NCBI GenBank assembly: GCA_902788445.1
Contig: CADAKE010000001.1
Coordinates: 1,144 to 65,143, forward strand
Reading direction: 5' to 3'
Length of the DNA stretch: 64,000 bases
Source of the DNA: an uncultured Eubacteriales bacterium
Lineage (GTDB): Bacteria; Bacillota; Clostridia; Christensenellales; Aristaeellaceae
The position numbers and the translations under genes were made by a program. The notes under the pieces were generated by a model. That model was not told the DNA's origin. It saw only the letters and a program-made list of their open reading frames with translations, and searched no databases. Of this stretch, positions 17,185-25,129 are shown piece after piece. The number at the start of each line of letters is the position of its first letter. Position 1 is the stretch's first letter.

Positions 17185-18816
17185 ATGAAGAAAATCATGG
17201 CTCTCATGTTGGCTCTCGTCATGATGCTGTGCATGTGCGGCAGCGCCCTGGCGGCTGACAAGGTTTCCTACTTCGTCCGCGGCGGCACCGCGCAGTATGA
17301 ACCTTACATCTATCCCGGCCTGGTCGGCCTGCTGAAGATTCAGGAAATGGCCGACGTGGAAATCGACTGGACGGTCGTCTGCGGCAATGGCGAAGAAATC
17401 AACACCCAGTATCTGGCCATGCTGTCCAGCGGCAAGTATCCGGACGTGATCCAGTGGCAGCACAACAACGACTACGCCGGCGGCGTGAGCCAGCTGTACA
17501 AGGATGGCATCATCATCGAGCTGAACGACGTGATCGACAAGTACATGCCCAACTACAAGGCCCTGCTGGAAGCCAATCCCGACGTGGCCAAGACCCTCAA
17601 GGACGATGAAGGCCGCTACCTGTACTTCACCGTTATCAACCCCCTGAGCACCCCCGATGAAAAGGTGGCCGCCACCTGGTGGGGCCTGCAGGGCCGCATC
17701 GACTGGATGGAGAACGTGGGTATCGAAGAACTGCCCACCACCATCGACGCCTGGTACGAAATGCTGGTCGCTTTCCGTGACCTGGACCCCAACGGCAACG
17801 GCGAACAGGATGAAATCCCCTTCGACGCCGGCCAGAACGGCCTGGTGTACTTCATGCCCGCGTATGACATTCTGCCCGGCGCTTACATCAACCCCGAAAC
17901 CGGCAAGGTGGGCTTCGGCGAATACAGCCAGGGCTACAAGGAATACCTCGAAACCATGAACAAGTGGTACTCCGAAGGCCTGATCAAGGATATCTGGCTG
18001 GACGACGGCTCCATCGCCACCGCCACTGAAAAGGACGCCGATATCTATGCCGACCTGGCTGGCTCCTGGATGGGCCTGAGCAACTATTGGGAGCAGCGCC
18101 TGCCCCAGGTTCTGGAAAAGAACCCCAACGCGGACTTCGTCGCCTATCCCTGGATTGCTGACGCCAATGGCAATGTGTACGGCACCGACTACAACATCGG
18201 CTATGGCGACCGCTACACCACCGTGATCTCTGTGGACTGCCAGAACGTGGAAGCCGCTGCCCGCCTGATCGACGCCATGTACACCGAAGAGGGCACCAAC
18301 TGCACCACCTGGGGCATCATCGACGGCGACCCGATCCTGACCTCCCGCGAAGACACCGCCTGGACCAAGGGCAACGGCACCTACACCGTGGACGAAAACG
18401 GCGTGAAGCACGAAACCGAATGGGCCAACCAGATGACCGAAAACTTCTATGACGGCGCGTTCGCCAACAAGTACCGCTACGCCATGAGCCACGTGTCCTT
18501 CCCCCGTTGGGGCGCTGGCGACTACCTGGCCTCCACCCGCGAAATCCACTATGTGGAATCCGCCAAGCTGTGGGGCTCCGCCTCCAACGCGCTGGAATAT
18601 CCCGCTGCCATCGTGCTGAGCGTGGACGACCAGAAGGCCGCCGCTCCCCAGCTGGATGACATCAACAGCTACATCGCCGACATGACCAAGAAGTTCATCA
18701 GCGGCGAAGAACCCCTGACCAACTTCGACAACTACATGGATCAGCTCCAGAAGATGGGCATCGAAGACCTCATCGCCGCCTACCAGGGCGCGTATGACAG
18801 CTTCATGGCTCGGTAA
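17185..18816 (+). CDS. Extracellular sugar-binding protein (second set)
   Basis: A 543-residue binding protein with a signal peptide (1-24, ending ALA). The early motif is SSGKYPDVIQW; a calcium-loop-like stretch DLDPNGNGEQDEIPFDAG is typical of the large LplA/YtcQ-type binding proteins of Gram-positive bacteria that serve UgpA/UgpE-type permeases. Residues such as the WGLQGRIDWMENVG and SWMGLSNYWEQRL stretches are intact and the frame is open throughout, in contrast to the broken first binding protein. AAAGGAGG is the ribosome site. A palindrome ATCACACTGTGAT at 17089-17101 in the leader might be an operator. Synonymous codon use is strongly biased, suggesting high expression. Confidence 0.88.
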   Translation: MKKIMALMLALVMMLCMCGSALAADKVSYFVRGGTAQYEPYIYPGLVGLLKIQEMADVEIDWTVVCGNGEEINTQYLAMLSSGKYPDVIQWQHNNDYAGGVSQLYKDGIIIELNDVIDKYMPNYKALLEANPDVAKTLKDDEGRYLYFTVINPLSTPDEKVAATWWGLQGRIDWMENVGIEELPTTIDAWYEMLVAFRDLDPNGNGEQDEIPFDAGQNGLVYFMPAYDILPGAYINPETGKVGFGEYSQGYKEYLETMNKWYSEGLIKDIWLDDGSIATATEKDADIYADLAGSWMGLSNYWEQRLPQVLEKNPNADFVAYPWIADANGNVYGTDYNIGYGDRYTTVISVDCQNVEAAARLIDAMYTEEGTNCTTWGIIDGDPILTSREDTAWTKGNGTYTVDENGVKHETEWANQMTENFYDGAFANKYRYAMSHVSFPRWGAGDYLASTREIHYVESAKLWGSASNALEYPAAIVLSVDDQKAAAPQLDDINSYIADMTKKFISGEEPLTNFDNYMDQLQKMGIEDLIAAYQGAYDSFMAR

Positions 18817-18817
18817 G

Positions 18818-18946
18818 AATGAGTTAGGAATGAGGAGAGAGGAGTTAGGAGTTTTGCAGTGATTTGCTCTTACACCGCCCATTACCGGTTGTAAAAAGCA
18901 TCTGCTGTTTTCAACTCCTCCCTCCTATCTCCACACTCCTCATTGA
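18818..18946. repeat. Long intergenic inverted repeat, GGAGTTA-type arms
   Basis: The left arm AATGAGTTAGGAATGAGGAG and following GGAGTTAGGAGTT (to 18853) faces the right arm CAACTCCTCCCTCCTATCTC plus CACACTCCTCATTGAG (18912-18946). It starts right after the stop of the binding-protein gene. Confidence 0.75.
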
Positions 18947-18961
18947 GCAAAAGACCCTTCG

Positions 18962-18992
18962 CCGGGGCTGCCGGTTCGTCTGGCAGCCCCGG
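18962..18992 (+). terminator. Stem-loop terminator of the transporter run
   Basis: A perfect 11-bp stem, CCGGGGCTGCC (18962-18972) with GGCAGCCCCGG (18982-18992), has a 9-base loop and is followed by the weak T-rich TATCTTGTC. It probably ends the long transporter transcript. Confidence 0.6.
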
Positions 18993-19025
18993 TATCTTGT
19001 CGAAGGGGCCGCGGGAAGTTTATAT

Positions 19026-19392
19026 CCTTGAATAAAGAAAACGCCCAAAAGCCTTCCCATGAGAGGACAGTGTCGTCAACTTAAGGACAAACTATTTCAA
19101 CCAAGTAGCTTTTTATGTGTAATAGTAACTGTGTCATCCTGAGCGGAGTGGAGCGAGAGCGGAACGGAGTCGAAGGATCTCATAGTAACATGATAAGCCA
19201 AGCAACATAGTATCCTGCTATGAGATCCTTCGACTCCGTTCCGCTCTCGCTCCACTCCGCTCAGGATGACAATGAAGGTTGGTTGATAGATATGTTACTT
19301 AGTTGAAAACGGACGTACTTCTTGCTTCTTTTCCTTAGGTTAACAACGTTGCCTCCGCGGGGAAGGCTTTTGGTTACGGCTCTTATTCAAGG
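19026..19392. repeat. Nested 370-bp palindromic element with a perfect 53-bp inner inverted repeat
   Basis: The inner arms at 19133-19185 and 19218-19270 are exact reverse complements over 53 bases (GTCATCCTGAGCGGAGTGGA... and ...CCACTCCGCTCAGGATGAC). Outside them, further pairs match imperfectly: TTTCAACCAAGTAGC with GTTACTTAGTTGAAA, GTCAACTTAAGGA with TCCTTAGGTTAAC, AAAAGCCTTCCC with GGGGAAGGCTTTT, and CCTTGAATAA with TTATTCAAGG at the ends. No transposase is encoded. It looks like a non-autonomous, MITE-like element, possibly with a second element inserted in its centre. The stretch 18993-19437 holds no gene besides this. Confidence 0.8.
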
Positions 19393-19437
19393 CTTTAGAA
19401 GAACAGGATTGCGACTTCTTCGACAGGATACCAATAC

Positions 19438-19890
19438 ATGAAAAGTAACCTTAGCAAAGCAGAATTCATGGAGGAGTGTATGCTTGAAAAAACTCCGGAT
19501 TTAGAGGATATCAAGAAATTATTGGGAGATTCTCTGTTTGCTGTTTGGACGAAATTATCTAATAGAATTGATGAAAAATACGAGATAGACTGCATTTGGG
19601 ATAAAGACCTTAAGGAATGGCCTTATGAGTTAAAGTATTCCAGAGGCGGAAAAACACTGTGCACCTTTTATCTCAAAGAACAAACAATTGGATTTTGGAT
19701 CATTCTTGGAAAAAACGAAAGAATGAAGTTTGAAAACGATAGAGATGCATATTCACGAGAAGTTCAAAATATTTATGATGAAACCAAAACATACCACGAT
19801 GGCAAATGGCTGATGTTTGAGCCAACCGATGATGTTATGTTCGATGATTTCATGAAGCTGCTGGCAATCAAACGAAAACCAAATAGATAA
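19438..19890 (+). CDS. DUF3788-like small cytoplasmic protein
   Basis: A 150-residue hydrophilic protein without signal or membrane segment. The central strand pattern (ELKYSRGGKTLCTFYLKEQTIGFWIILGKNE) and the C-terminal KWLMFEPTDDVMFDDFMKLLAIKRKP resemble the DUF3788 family, whose role is unknown. Base composition is far more AT-rich than the neighbours, and the gene lies between a large palindromic element and the pectin esterase, which suggests acquisition by transfer. No strong ribosome site is visible before ATG 19438; ATG 19468 is an alternative start, with GGAGGAG lying too close downstream to decide. Confidence 0.65.
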   Translation: MKSNLSKAEFMEECMLEKTPDLEDIKKLLGDSLFAVWTKLSNRIDEKYEIDCIWDKDLKEWPYELKYSRGGKTLCTFYLKEQTIGFWIILGKNERMKFENDRDAYSREVQNIYDETKTYHDGKWLMFEPTDDVMFDDFMKLLAIKRKPNR

Positions 19891-19945
19891 TAGCAAATTT
19901 CAGTTTGTAATGCCTCAAAAGAAACAATCAAAGGAGAGAAGCTAT

Positions 19946-20593
19946 ATGACCATCTACGTCTGCGGCGATTCCACCGCCGCCAGCTACAAGCCGGAGGAAG
20001 CGCCCATCACGGGCTGGGGGCAGGTGCTTTCGGAATTTGTGCCCGGCGCGCGGGTGGAAAACCGCGCCATGGGCGGCAGAAGCACCAAGTCCTTCCTGAG
20101 CGAAGGGCGGCTGCAACGAATCGAAACGGAGATTCAGCCCGGCGACCTGCTGCTGATTCAGTTCACCCACAACGACACCAGCGACCTGGTCTGGCGGCAC
20201 ACCGACCCGTGGACTTCCTTTTATCACAACCTGGAAATCTATGTGGACACCGCGATGCTGAGCGGCGCGCGGCCCGTGCTCCTGACCCCCATCTGTCGCC
20301 GCTATTGGCGGGACGGGAAGCTGCTGGAAAGCCACGGGGAGTATCCCGATGTGATTCGCGTGCTGGCCGCCCAGCGGAACGTGCCGCTGATCGACATTTA
20401 CGAAAAGAGCACCGCGCTGGTGCGGCAGCTGGGCGACGAGGAAAGCAAGAAGCTGTACCTCTACGCCGCGCCCGGCGTCTATCCCGCCTATCCCAACGGC
20501 TCCGCCGACGACACCCACACCCAGCGCGCCGGCGCGGAGGCGTATGCCAGGATGGCGGCGGAGGGGCTGAAAGAAGCGGGGATTCTTGGGTGA
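19946..20593 (+). CDS. Rhamnogalacturonan acetylesterase, CE12-like SGNH hydrolase
   Basis: A 215-residue cytoplasmic esterase likely to remove acetyl groups from pectin-derived oligosaccharides. The SGNH blocks are visible: GDST with nucleophile S9, a Gly in block II (MGGRSTKSF), HND with Asn in block III (FTHNDTSD), and DDTHTQRAG carrying the catalytic Asp and His near the C-terminus. ATG 19946 was chosen because AAAGGAGAG precedes it and because the family begins at this strand (MTIYVCGDSTAA); an upstream ATG at 19910 lacks a ribosome site. The CE12 part of the next enzyme is a relative, so two such domains lie side by side. Confidence 0.88.
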   Translation: MTIYVCGDSTAASYKPEEAPITGWGQVLSEFVPGARVENRAMGGRSTKSFLSEGRLQRIETEIQPGDLLLIQFTHNDTSDLVWRHTDPWTSFYHNLEIYVDTAMLSGARPVLLTPICRRYWRDGKLLESHGEYPDVIRVLAAQRNVPLIDIYEKSTALVRQLGDEESKKLYLYAAPGVYPAYPNGSADDTHTQRAGAEAYARMAAEGLKEAGILG

Positions 20594-20604
20594 ATGATTT
20601 ATTA

Positions 20605-20743
20605 GATGCTTTAAAGCATCAAGATAGGAGTTAGGAGAGAGGAGATAGGAGTTTATTATACTCCCATCAAATGAACCGTGGTCTGAAGGCATATTTGAAA
20701 ACAAGATCAATCTCCTATCTTCTCTCTCCTAACTCCTATCTGG
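20605..20743. repeat. Long intergenic inverted repeat, TAGGAGT-type arms
   Basis: A perfect 16-bp palindrome GATGCTTTAAAGCATC (20605-20620) is followed by the left arm AGATAGGAGTTAGGAGAGAG and GAGATAGGAGTT (20622-20653). The right arm is AATCTCCTATCTTCTCTCTC plus CTAACTCCTATCTGG (20709-20743). The arms closely resemble those at 9756-9882. Confidence 0.78.
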
Positions 20744-20786
20744 TTTAATATACCTTACAAAAATGCAACACAAAGGGGAAAAAGCC

Positions 20787-22487
20787 ATGTATATTATCGC
20801 AAAGGACGGCAGCGGAGATTTTACCTCCATCCAGCAGGCCATCGACGCCATTCCGGGCGGGGGACGGAAGCCCACGATTCTGCTGCTGCGGATGGACGAA
20901 TACCAGGAGCGCGTGGTGGTGAACAAGGACAACGTGCGCATCATCGGCGAGGCGCGGGACAGGACGGTGATCACCGCCAAGGGCTGCGCCAAGGATTTGA
21001 ACCCCGACGGCACGGAGCGGGGCACGTTCCTGTCCGCCACGTTCATGGTGACGGGGAACAACGTGGAGGTGGAAAACCTGACCATCCGCAACGACGCGGG
21101 GGACGGGCGCGTGGTGGGCCAGGCCGTGGCGGTGTACGCGGCGGGCGACCGGGGCGTGTGGCGCAACGTGCGCATGATCGCCCATCAGGACACGCTGTTC
21201 TGCGGCCCGCTCATGCAGAAGGTGATCAACTTTGTCGCGCCGCGCCAGGGCCGGGCCGAGGTGGTGGAATCCATCGGCGACAGCACGCTCACCCAGAGCC
21301 GCCAGTACTTTGAGGACTGCTTCATCCAGGGCGACGTAGACTTCATCTTCGGCCCCTATCGCTGCTGGTTCGAGCGCTGCACCTTGTTTATGAACGCCCG
21401 GGGCGGGCTCTACACCGCCGCCAACACGCCGGAGGAACAGCCCTACGGCCTGGTGTTCCACGCCTGCAAGCTGACCGGCGAATGCGAGGAGGGCCAGGCG
21501 TACCTGGGCCGTCCGTGGCGCAAGTTCTCCCGCACCGTGTTTATCGACTGCGAAATGGACGAGCACGTGGCCCCGCTGGGCTTTAACGACTGGGACGAAT
21601 TGAAGCTGGTCACGGAGCGCTACGCCGAATACGGCACCACCGGGGCGCGGGCTGATCAGTCCACCCGCCATCCCAAGCAAAAGCGCATGACGAAGGAAGA
21701 AGCGCTGGGCTATACCATCCCCGAGGTCATCGGCGGCTGGGACAACTGGCGGCCCGACAAGCGCACGCCCACCTGGTTCCTGTGCGGCGACAGCACCATG
21801 GCGGATTATCCCGCCGACCGTTCTCCCATGATGGGCTGGGGCCAGAAGCTGCAATGCCTGCTGCCGGGGGACGTGTTTGTGGAAAACTGCGCGGTGAACG
21901 GCCGCAGCAGCAAGAGCTTTATCGCGGAAAAGCGGCTGAACTTCATTGAACTTTGTTTGCGCAAAGGCGACAAGCTGATCGTTTCGTTCAGCCACAACGA
22001 CGAAAAGCCTGACCCGGAACGCTCCACTAATCCCCGCATTACTTATCCCGAGTACCTTTCCATGTACATCGACGCGGCGCGGCGGCAGGGCGCGGAGCCC
22101 ATTTTGGCCACCCCCATCGCCCGGCGGCTGTTTAACGAGGAAGGCAAGCTGCTGCCGACCCATGGCGTCTATCCCGACGCGATGCGCAACCTGGCGGACT
22201 ACCGCGGCGTGCGGCTGATTGATTTGGAAAAGGCCACCATGCACCTGTTCCAGCAGCTGGGCGTGGAGGGCACGAAGAAAATTTTCTGCCACGTCCCGGC
22301 GGGCAGCAAAAACTACCCGGACGGCCTCCGGGACGACAGCCACCTGCAAGCGGACGGCGCGTCGGTGATCGCCCGGCTGTTCTATCAGCGTCTGCTGTCG
22401 CCGGACGCTTCCGAAGCGGACTTTGAACGCATCGACGCGGGCGACGTTTCCGCGCTGATTTCCAAGGAGGACAGCGTGCTGTGCTGA
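20787..22487 (+). CDS. Pectinesterase (CE8) fused to CE12 rhamnogalacturonan acetylesterase
   Basis: A 566-residue two-domain esterase. Residues 1-300 are a pectin methylesterase beta-helix: GDFTSIQQAID at the start, AHQDTLF with acid D135, GDVDFIFG with nucleophile D185, and GRPWR with R242. Residues about 327-550 are a CE12 SGNH esterase: GDST with S336, GWGQ, AVNGRSSKSF, FSHNDEK, and DDSHLQADGA with the catalytic Asp/His. There is no signal peptide, so it would demethylate and deacetylate imported galacturonate-containing oligosaccharides in the cytoplasm. ATG 20787 follows AAAGGGG; an earlier ATG at 20763 has none. Its 3' end overlaps the GH105 gene by seven bases, linking the three pectin activities. 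Confidence 0.92.
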   Translation: MYIIAKDGSGDFTSIQQAIDAIPGGGRKPTILLLRMDEYQERVVVNKDNVRIIGEARDRTVITAKGCAKDLNPDGTERGTFLSATFMVTGNNVEVENLTIRNDAGDGRVVGQAVAVYAAGDRGVWRNVRMIAHQDTLFCGPLMQKVINFVAPRQGRAEVVESIGDSTLTQSRQYFEDCFIQGDVDFIFGPYRCWFERCTLFMNARGGLYTAANTPEEQPYGLVFHACKLTGECEEGQAYLGRPWRKFSRTVFIDCEMDEHVAPLGFNDWDELKLVTERYAEYGTTGARADQSTRHPKQKRMTKEEALGYTIPEVIGGWDNWRPDKRTPTWFLCGDSTMADYPADRSPMMGWGQKLQCLLPGDVFVENCAVNGRSSKSFIAEKRLNFIELCLRKGDKLIVSFSHNDEKPDPERSTNPRITYPEYLSMYIDAARRQGAEPILATPIARRLFNEEGKLLPTHGVYPDAMRNLADYRGVRLIDLEKATMHLFQQLGVEGTKKIFCHVPAGSKNYPDGLRDDSHLQADGASVIARLFYQRLLSPDASEADFERIDAGDVSALISKEDSVLC

Positions 22488-23608
22488 CAGAATACCTGCC
22501 TCATTCCGCCCAGGCCGTCGCGGACTGCACGATGGCACGGTACGGACTGCTGAACCGGAAATGGAGCTACGACTATGGCGTGGTCTGGCGCGGGATGGAA
22601 ATGCTGTACGCGCTGACCGGGGACAGCAAATACTTTGATTATGTTTTCCGCGCCTTGGACGGCATGACGGCGAAGGACGGAACAATTCAGGGCTATGACC
22701 GAGAGGCGTACAACCTGGATTATCTGTGCAACGGGCGGCAGATGATTTTCCTGTATCAGCAGACCGGAGAGGAAAAATATAAAAAGGCCGCGGCGCTGCT
22801 GCGTTCCCAGTTGGACGGCCAGCCCCGTACCTCCGACGGCGGGTTCTGGCACAAAAAGGTGTACCCTTACCAAATGTGGCTGGACGGCCAGCACATGGCA
22901 ATTCCCTTTTATCTGCAATATGAAGCGGCGTTCGGCCCGAATGAAGAAGCGCAAAGCGACGCGGCGAAGCAGTTGATTCTGGCGTATCGGCACACCCTGA
23001 ACCCGGAAACCAGCCTGCCCTGCCACGGCTGGGACGAACAGAAACAGCAGCTTTGGGCCGACCCCGTGACCGGCCGCGCCGCCCACGCCTGGGGCCGGGC
23101 GGTAGGCTGGTATATGGTGGCCTTGGCGGACAGCCTGGAGCTGCTGCCGAAGGAAAACTGTCTTTACACAGAAGTGTTGGAAATCTTTCAACAGCTTTCC
23201 GAAAAACTGCTCTCCATCCGGCAGGACGGCGTGTGGCTCCAAGTGCTGGATTGTCCGGGACGAACCGGAAACTATTCGGAATCCTCTGGCTCCTGCTTAA
23301 TCACATATGCGCTGCTCAAAGGCGCGCGGCTGGGGTATCTGCCGAAGGAAACAGGAGTGGAGGCGCAAAAGAGCTTTGAAGCCATCCAGCGTCACTTTGT
23401 GGGCCGGATGAAGAACGGGGAAACCTTCGTCACCAAGTGCTGTCAGGGCGCGGGCCTGGGCGGCAGCAGCGGCCGGGACGGCTCCTTTGATTACTATATC
23501 AGCGAGAACGTGATCAGCTTCGACCTGAAAGCGACAGGGGCGTATATTCAGGCCGCGACAGAAGAAGAAATCTACAGGACGCTTAAGCAACGATCAATTC
23601 GCTTGTAG
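22481..23608 (+). CDS. GH105 unsaturated rhamnogalacturonyl hydrolase
   Basis: The 375-residue cytoplasmic enzyme should remove the unsaturated uronic acid left by pectate or rhamnogalacturonan lyases. It has the (alpha/alpha)6-barrel pattern of the YteR/YesR family: DYGVVWRGMEMLY early, TSDGGFWHKKVYPYQMWLDG with catalytic D135, AHAWGRAVGWYMVALAD, and GNYSESSGSCLITYALLKG. Start is GTG 22481 inside the end of the CE8-CE12 gene with AAGGAGG at 22464-22470, so the two are translationally coupled. The stop codon TAG (23606-23608) is part of the GTAGGGGCGG palindromic element, meaning insertion of the repeat set the present C-terminus. Confidence 0.9.
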   Translation: MLTEYLPHSAQAVADCTMARYGLLNRKWSYDYGVVWRGMEMLYALTGDSKYFDYVFRALDGMTAKDGTIQGYDREAYNLDYLCNGRQMIFLYQQTGEEKYKKAAALLRSQLDGQPRTSDGGFWHKKVYPYQMWLDGQHMAIPFYLQYEAAFGPNEEAQSDAAKQLILAYRHTLNPETSLPCHGWDEQKQQLWADPVTGRAAHAWGRAVGWYMVALADSLELLPKENCLYTEVLEIFQQLSEKLLSIRQDGVWLQVLDCPGRTGNYSESSGSCLITYALLKGARLGYLPKETGVEAQKSFEAIQRHFVGRMKNGETFVTKCCQGAGLGGSSGRDGSFDYYISENVISFDLKATGAYIQAATEEEIYRTLKQRSIRL

Positions 23609-23692
23609 GGGCGGATATCATCCGCCCGTGTTGTGGGGAAAAAGGTAATCTATAAGTAATTCACGAAACGGGCGGATAATATCCGCCCCTAC
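23605..23692. repeat. GTAGGGGCGG palindromic element after GH105
   Basis: Left arm GTAGGGGCGGATATCATCCG plus CCCG (23605-23628) and right arm CGGGCGGATAATATCCGCCC plus CTAC (23669-23692) are inverted copies with one mismatch. Each arm is itself a hairpin. The T-A-G of the left end is the stop codon of the GH105 gene. Two relatives lie at 51-74 and 8716-8814. Confidence 0.85.
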
Positions 23693-23739
23693 GGTTGCGT
23701 TGTATTGTTGCTTAAATTGTCCCTGAAAGGAGAACGGCC

Positions 23740-25065
23740 ATGCAACAACGGATACAGGCATTTGTAAAGCGGCTCAAAAAAGAGGATGTGAACATGCACG
23801 GCTTCATCCTGACGGTGGATGGGCAGGAGAAGGCCAAGGCGTATTATGCCCCCTTTGCGGAGGGCCAGCCCCACCGGATGTATTCCGTCAGCAAAACGAT
23901 GACAGGCATTGCCGTGGGGATGCTGATTGATGATGGAAAACTATCCCTTGACGATCACATCTGCGATTCTTTCCGGGACTACCTGCCGGAAAATCCAGAC
24001 GGACGGCTGTTGCGCCTGACCATTCGGGACATGCTGCGGATGGCGACCTGCTACCGCTGGACACAGTACCGCGAGGGCGTGGATGAAAACTGGGCCAAGT
24101 CCTTTTTCACCGGCACGCCCACCCACGAACCGGGCACGGTGTTTTATTACGATACCGGATGCTCCCAGGCGCTGGCGGCGCTGGTAAAGCGGGTCAGCGG
24201 GCAGGAAGTGATCGACTATCTGGAAGAAAGGTTGTTCAAGCCCCTGGGCTGCACGGACGAACGCTACTGGCTGCGCGACCCCTCCGGTTGCTGCCAGGGC
24301 GGCACGGGCCTGTGCATGAGCCTGCGGGATATGCACCGGGTGGCGGTCTGCCTGCTGAACGGCGGCGAAGGTATTGTTCCCGCCTGGTACGCCAAAGAAA
24401 TGGGCGAAAAGCACATTGAAACCCTGCTGCAAAGCAACGAGGAAGAACAGTACGGCTACGGCTGGCAGTGCTGGCGCACCCGGGCGGGCTTTGCCATGTA
24501 CGGCTTGGGCGGACAATTGGCGATTGTGTGCCCTGAGAAAAAGGCGGTGCTTTCCACCATCGCCGACACGCGGCTTGACCCCTGCGGTGTGCAGCGGATT
24601 TATAACGCCTTTTTCGAGGAAGTGTATCCCTTCATCGGCAAAGAGGACATGGCGGCGCAGGAATGGAAGCTGACCGCTCACGCCCTGCCGGACAAGAAGG
24701 AATACGCCATCGAAAAAACAGGCGAGTACAAATTTGAAGAAGGCAATCCATTGCAGCTTACCTCCCTGCGGCTGGAAGGAGACTGCCTCTACTACGAAAA
24801 CGCCCACGGAAAAGCCGTGCTGCCCTTTGGCCGCGGCGAAAACAAGCAGGTTCCCTATCCCGCCTGGCCGGGCGTTCCCGCGCTGGCGAGCGGCGGATGG
24901 GTGGAGGACGGGCTCCTGCGCGTTCGCTGCTACGCCATTGGAAACGCGCCCTGCGGCTTTGATATGCTGCTCTGCTTCAAGGGCGGCACCGTGACGGTTC
25001 AGTGCCGCAGATCCCACGACCCCGTCACGATGGAATACGACGGCGTGGCGACCGGGAGCCTATAA
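23740..25065 (+). CDS. Serine hydrolase of the beta-lactamase/class C (esterase) family
   Basis: A 441-residue cytoplasmic protein. The class C motif SxxK is S49-V-S-K52 in RMYSVSKTMTG; the Tyr motif is probably in GTVFYYDTG; and later GLGGQLAI takes the place of the KTG-like box. Roughly residues 340-440 form a separate beta-rich C-terminal domain. Such proteins act as esterases, peptidases or transesterases; the setting beside pectin esterases suggests an ester-cleaving role on plant material, but this is inference. ATG 23740 follows AAAGGAGAA. A perfect 15-bp terminator stem follows the gene. Unlike secreted DD-peptidase relatives it has no signal peptide. Confidence 0.82.
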   Translation: MQQRIQAFVKRLKKEDVNMHGFILTVDGQEKAKAYYAPFAEGQPHRMYSVSKTMTGIAVGMLIDDGKLSLDDHICDSFRDYLPENPDGRLLRLTIRDMLRMATCYRWTQYREGVDENWAKSFFTGTPTHEPGTVFYYDTGCSQALAALVKRVSGQEVIDYLEERLFKPLGCTDERYWLRDPSGCCQGGTGLCMSLRDMHRVAVCLLNGGEGIVPAWYAKEMGEKHIETLLQSNEEEQYGYGWQCWRTRAGFAMYGLGGQLAIVCPEKKAVLSTIADTRLDPCGVQRIYNAFFEEVYPFIGKEDMAAQEWKLTAHALPDKKEYAIEKTGEYKFEEGNPLQLTSLRLEGDCLYYENAHGKAVLPFGRGENKQVPYPAWPGVPALASGGWVEDGLLRVRCYAIGNAPCGFDMLLCFKGGTVTVQCRRSHDPVTMEYDGVATGSL

Positions 25066-25080
25066 AACGAAACAAAACAA

Positions 25081-25115
25081 AACCGGCTGGATGGAATCGC
25101 TCCATCCAGCCGGTT
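25081..25115. terminator. Bidirectional terminator between serine hydrolase and hsp20
   Basis: Perfect 15-bp stem AACCGGCTGGATGGA / TCCATCCAGCCGGTT with a 5-base loop. On the minus strand it is followed by a T-rich run (complement of AAACGAAACAAAACAAA), so it serves chiefly the hsp20 transcript. Confidence 0.8.
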
Positions 25116-25129
25116 CGGTTATCTGCGGA

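Noticed and set aside
16930..18882. Long minus-strand open frame of about 650 codons opposite the second binding protein
   Set aside because: It is a shadow produced by GC-rich codon use on the plus strand; its product is a low-complexity Gly/Val/His-rich text with no ribosome site, and the plus-strand gene has signal peptide and family motifs.
2951..20743. Repeats as a CRISPR array
   Set aside because: They are inverted rather than direct, scattered between genes, with no regular spacers and no cas genes.
20745..22901. Minus-strand open frame of about 718 codons opposite the CE8-CE12 and GH105 genes
   Set aside because: Same cause: it crosses two genuine overlapping genes and reads as Arg/Ala/Gly/His-rich nonsense.
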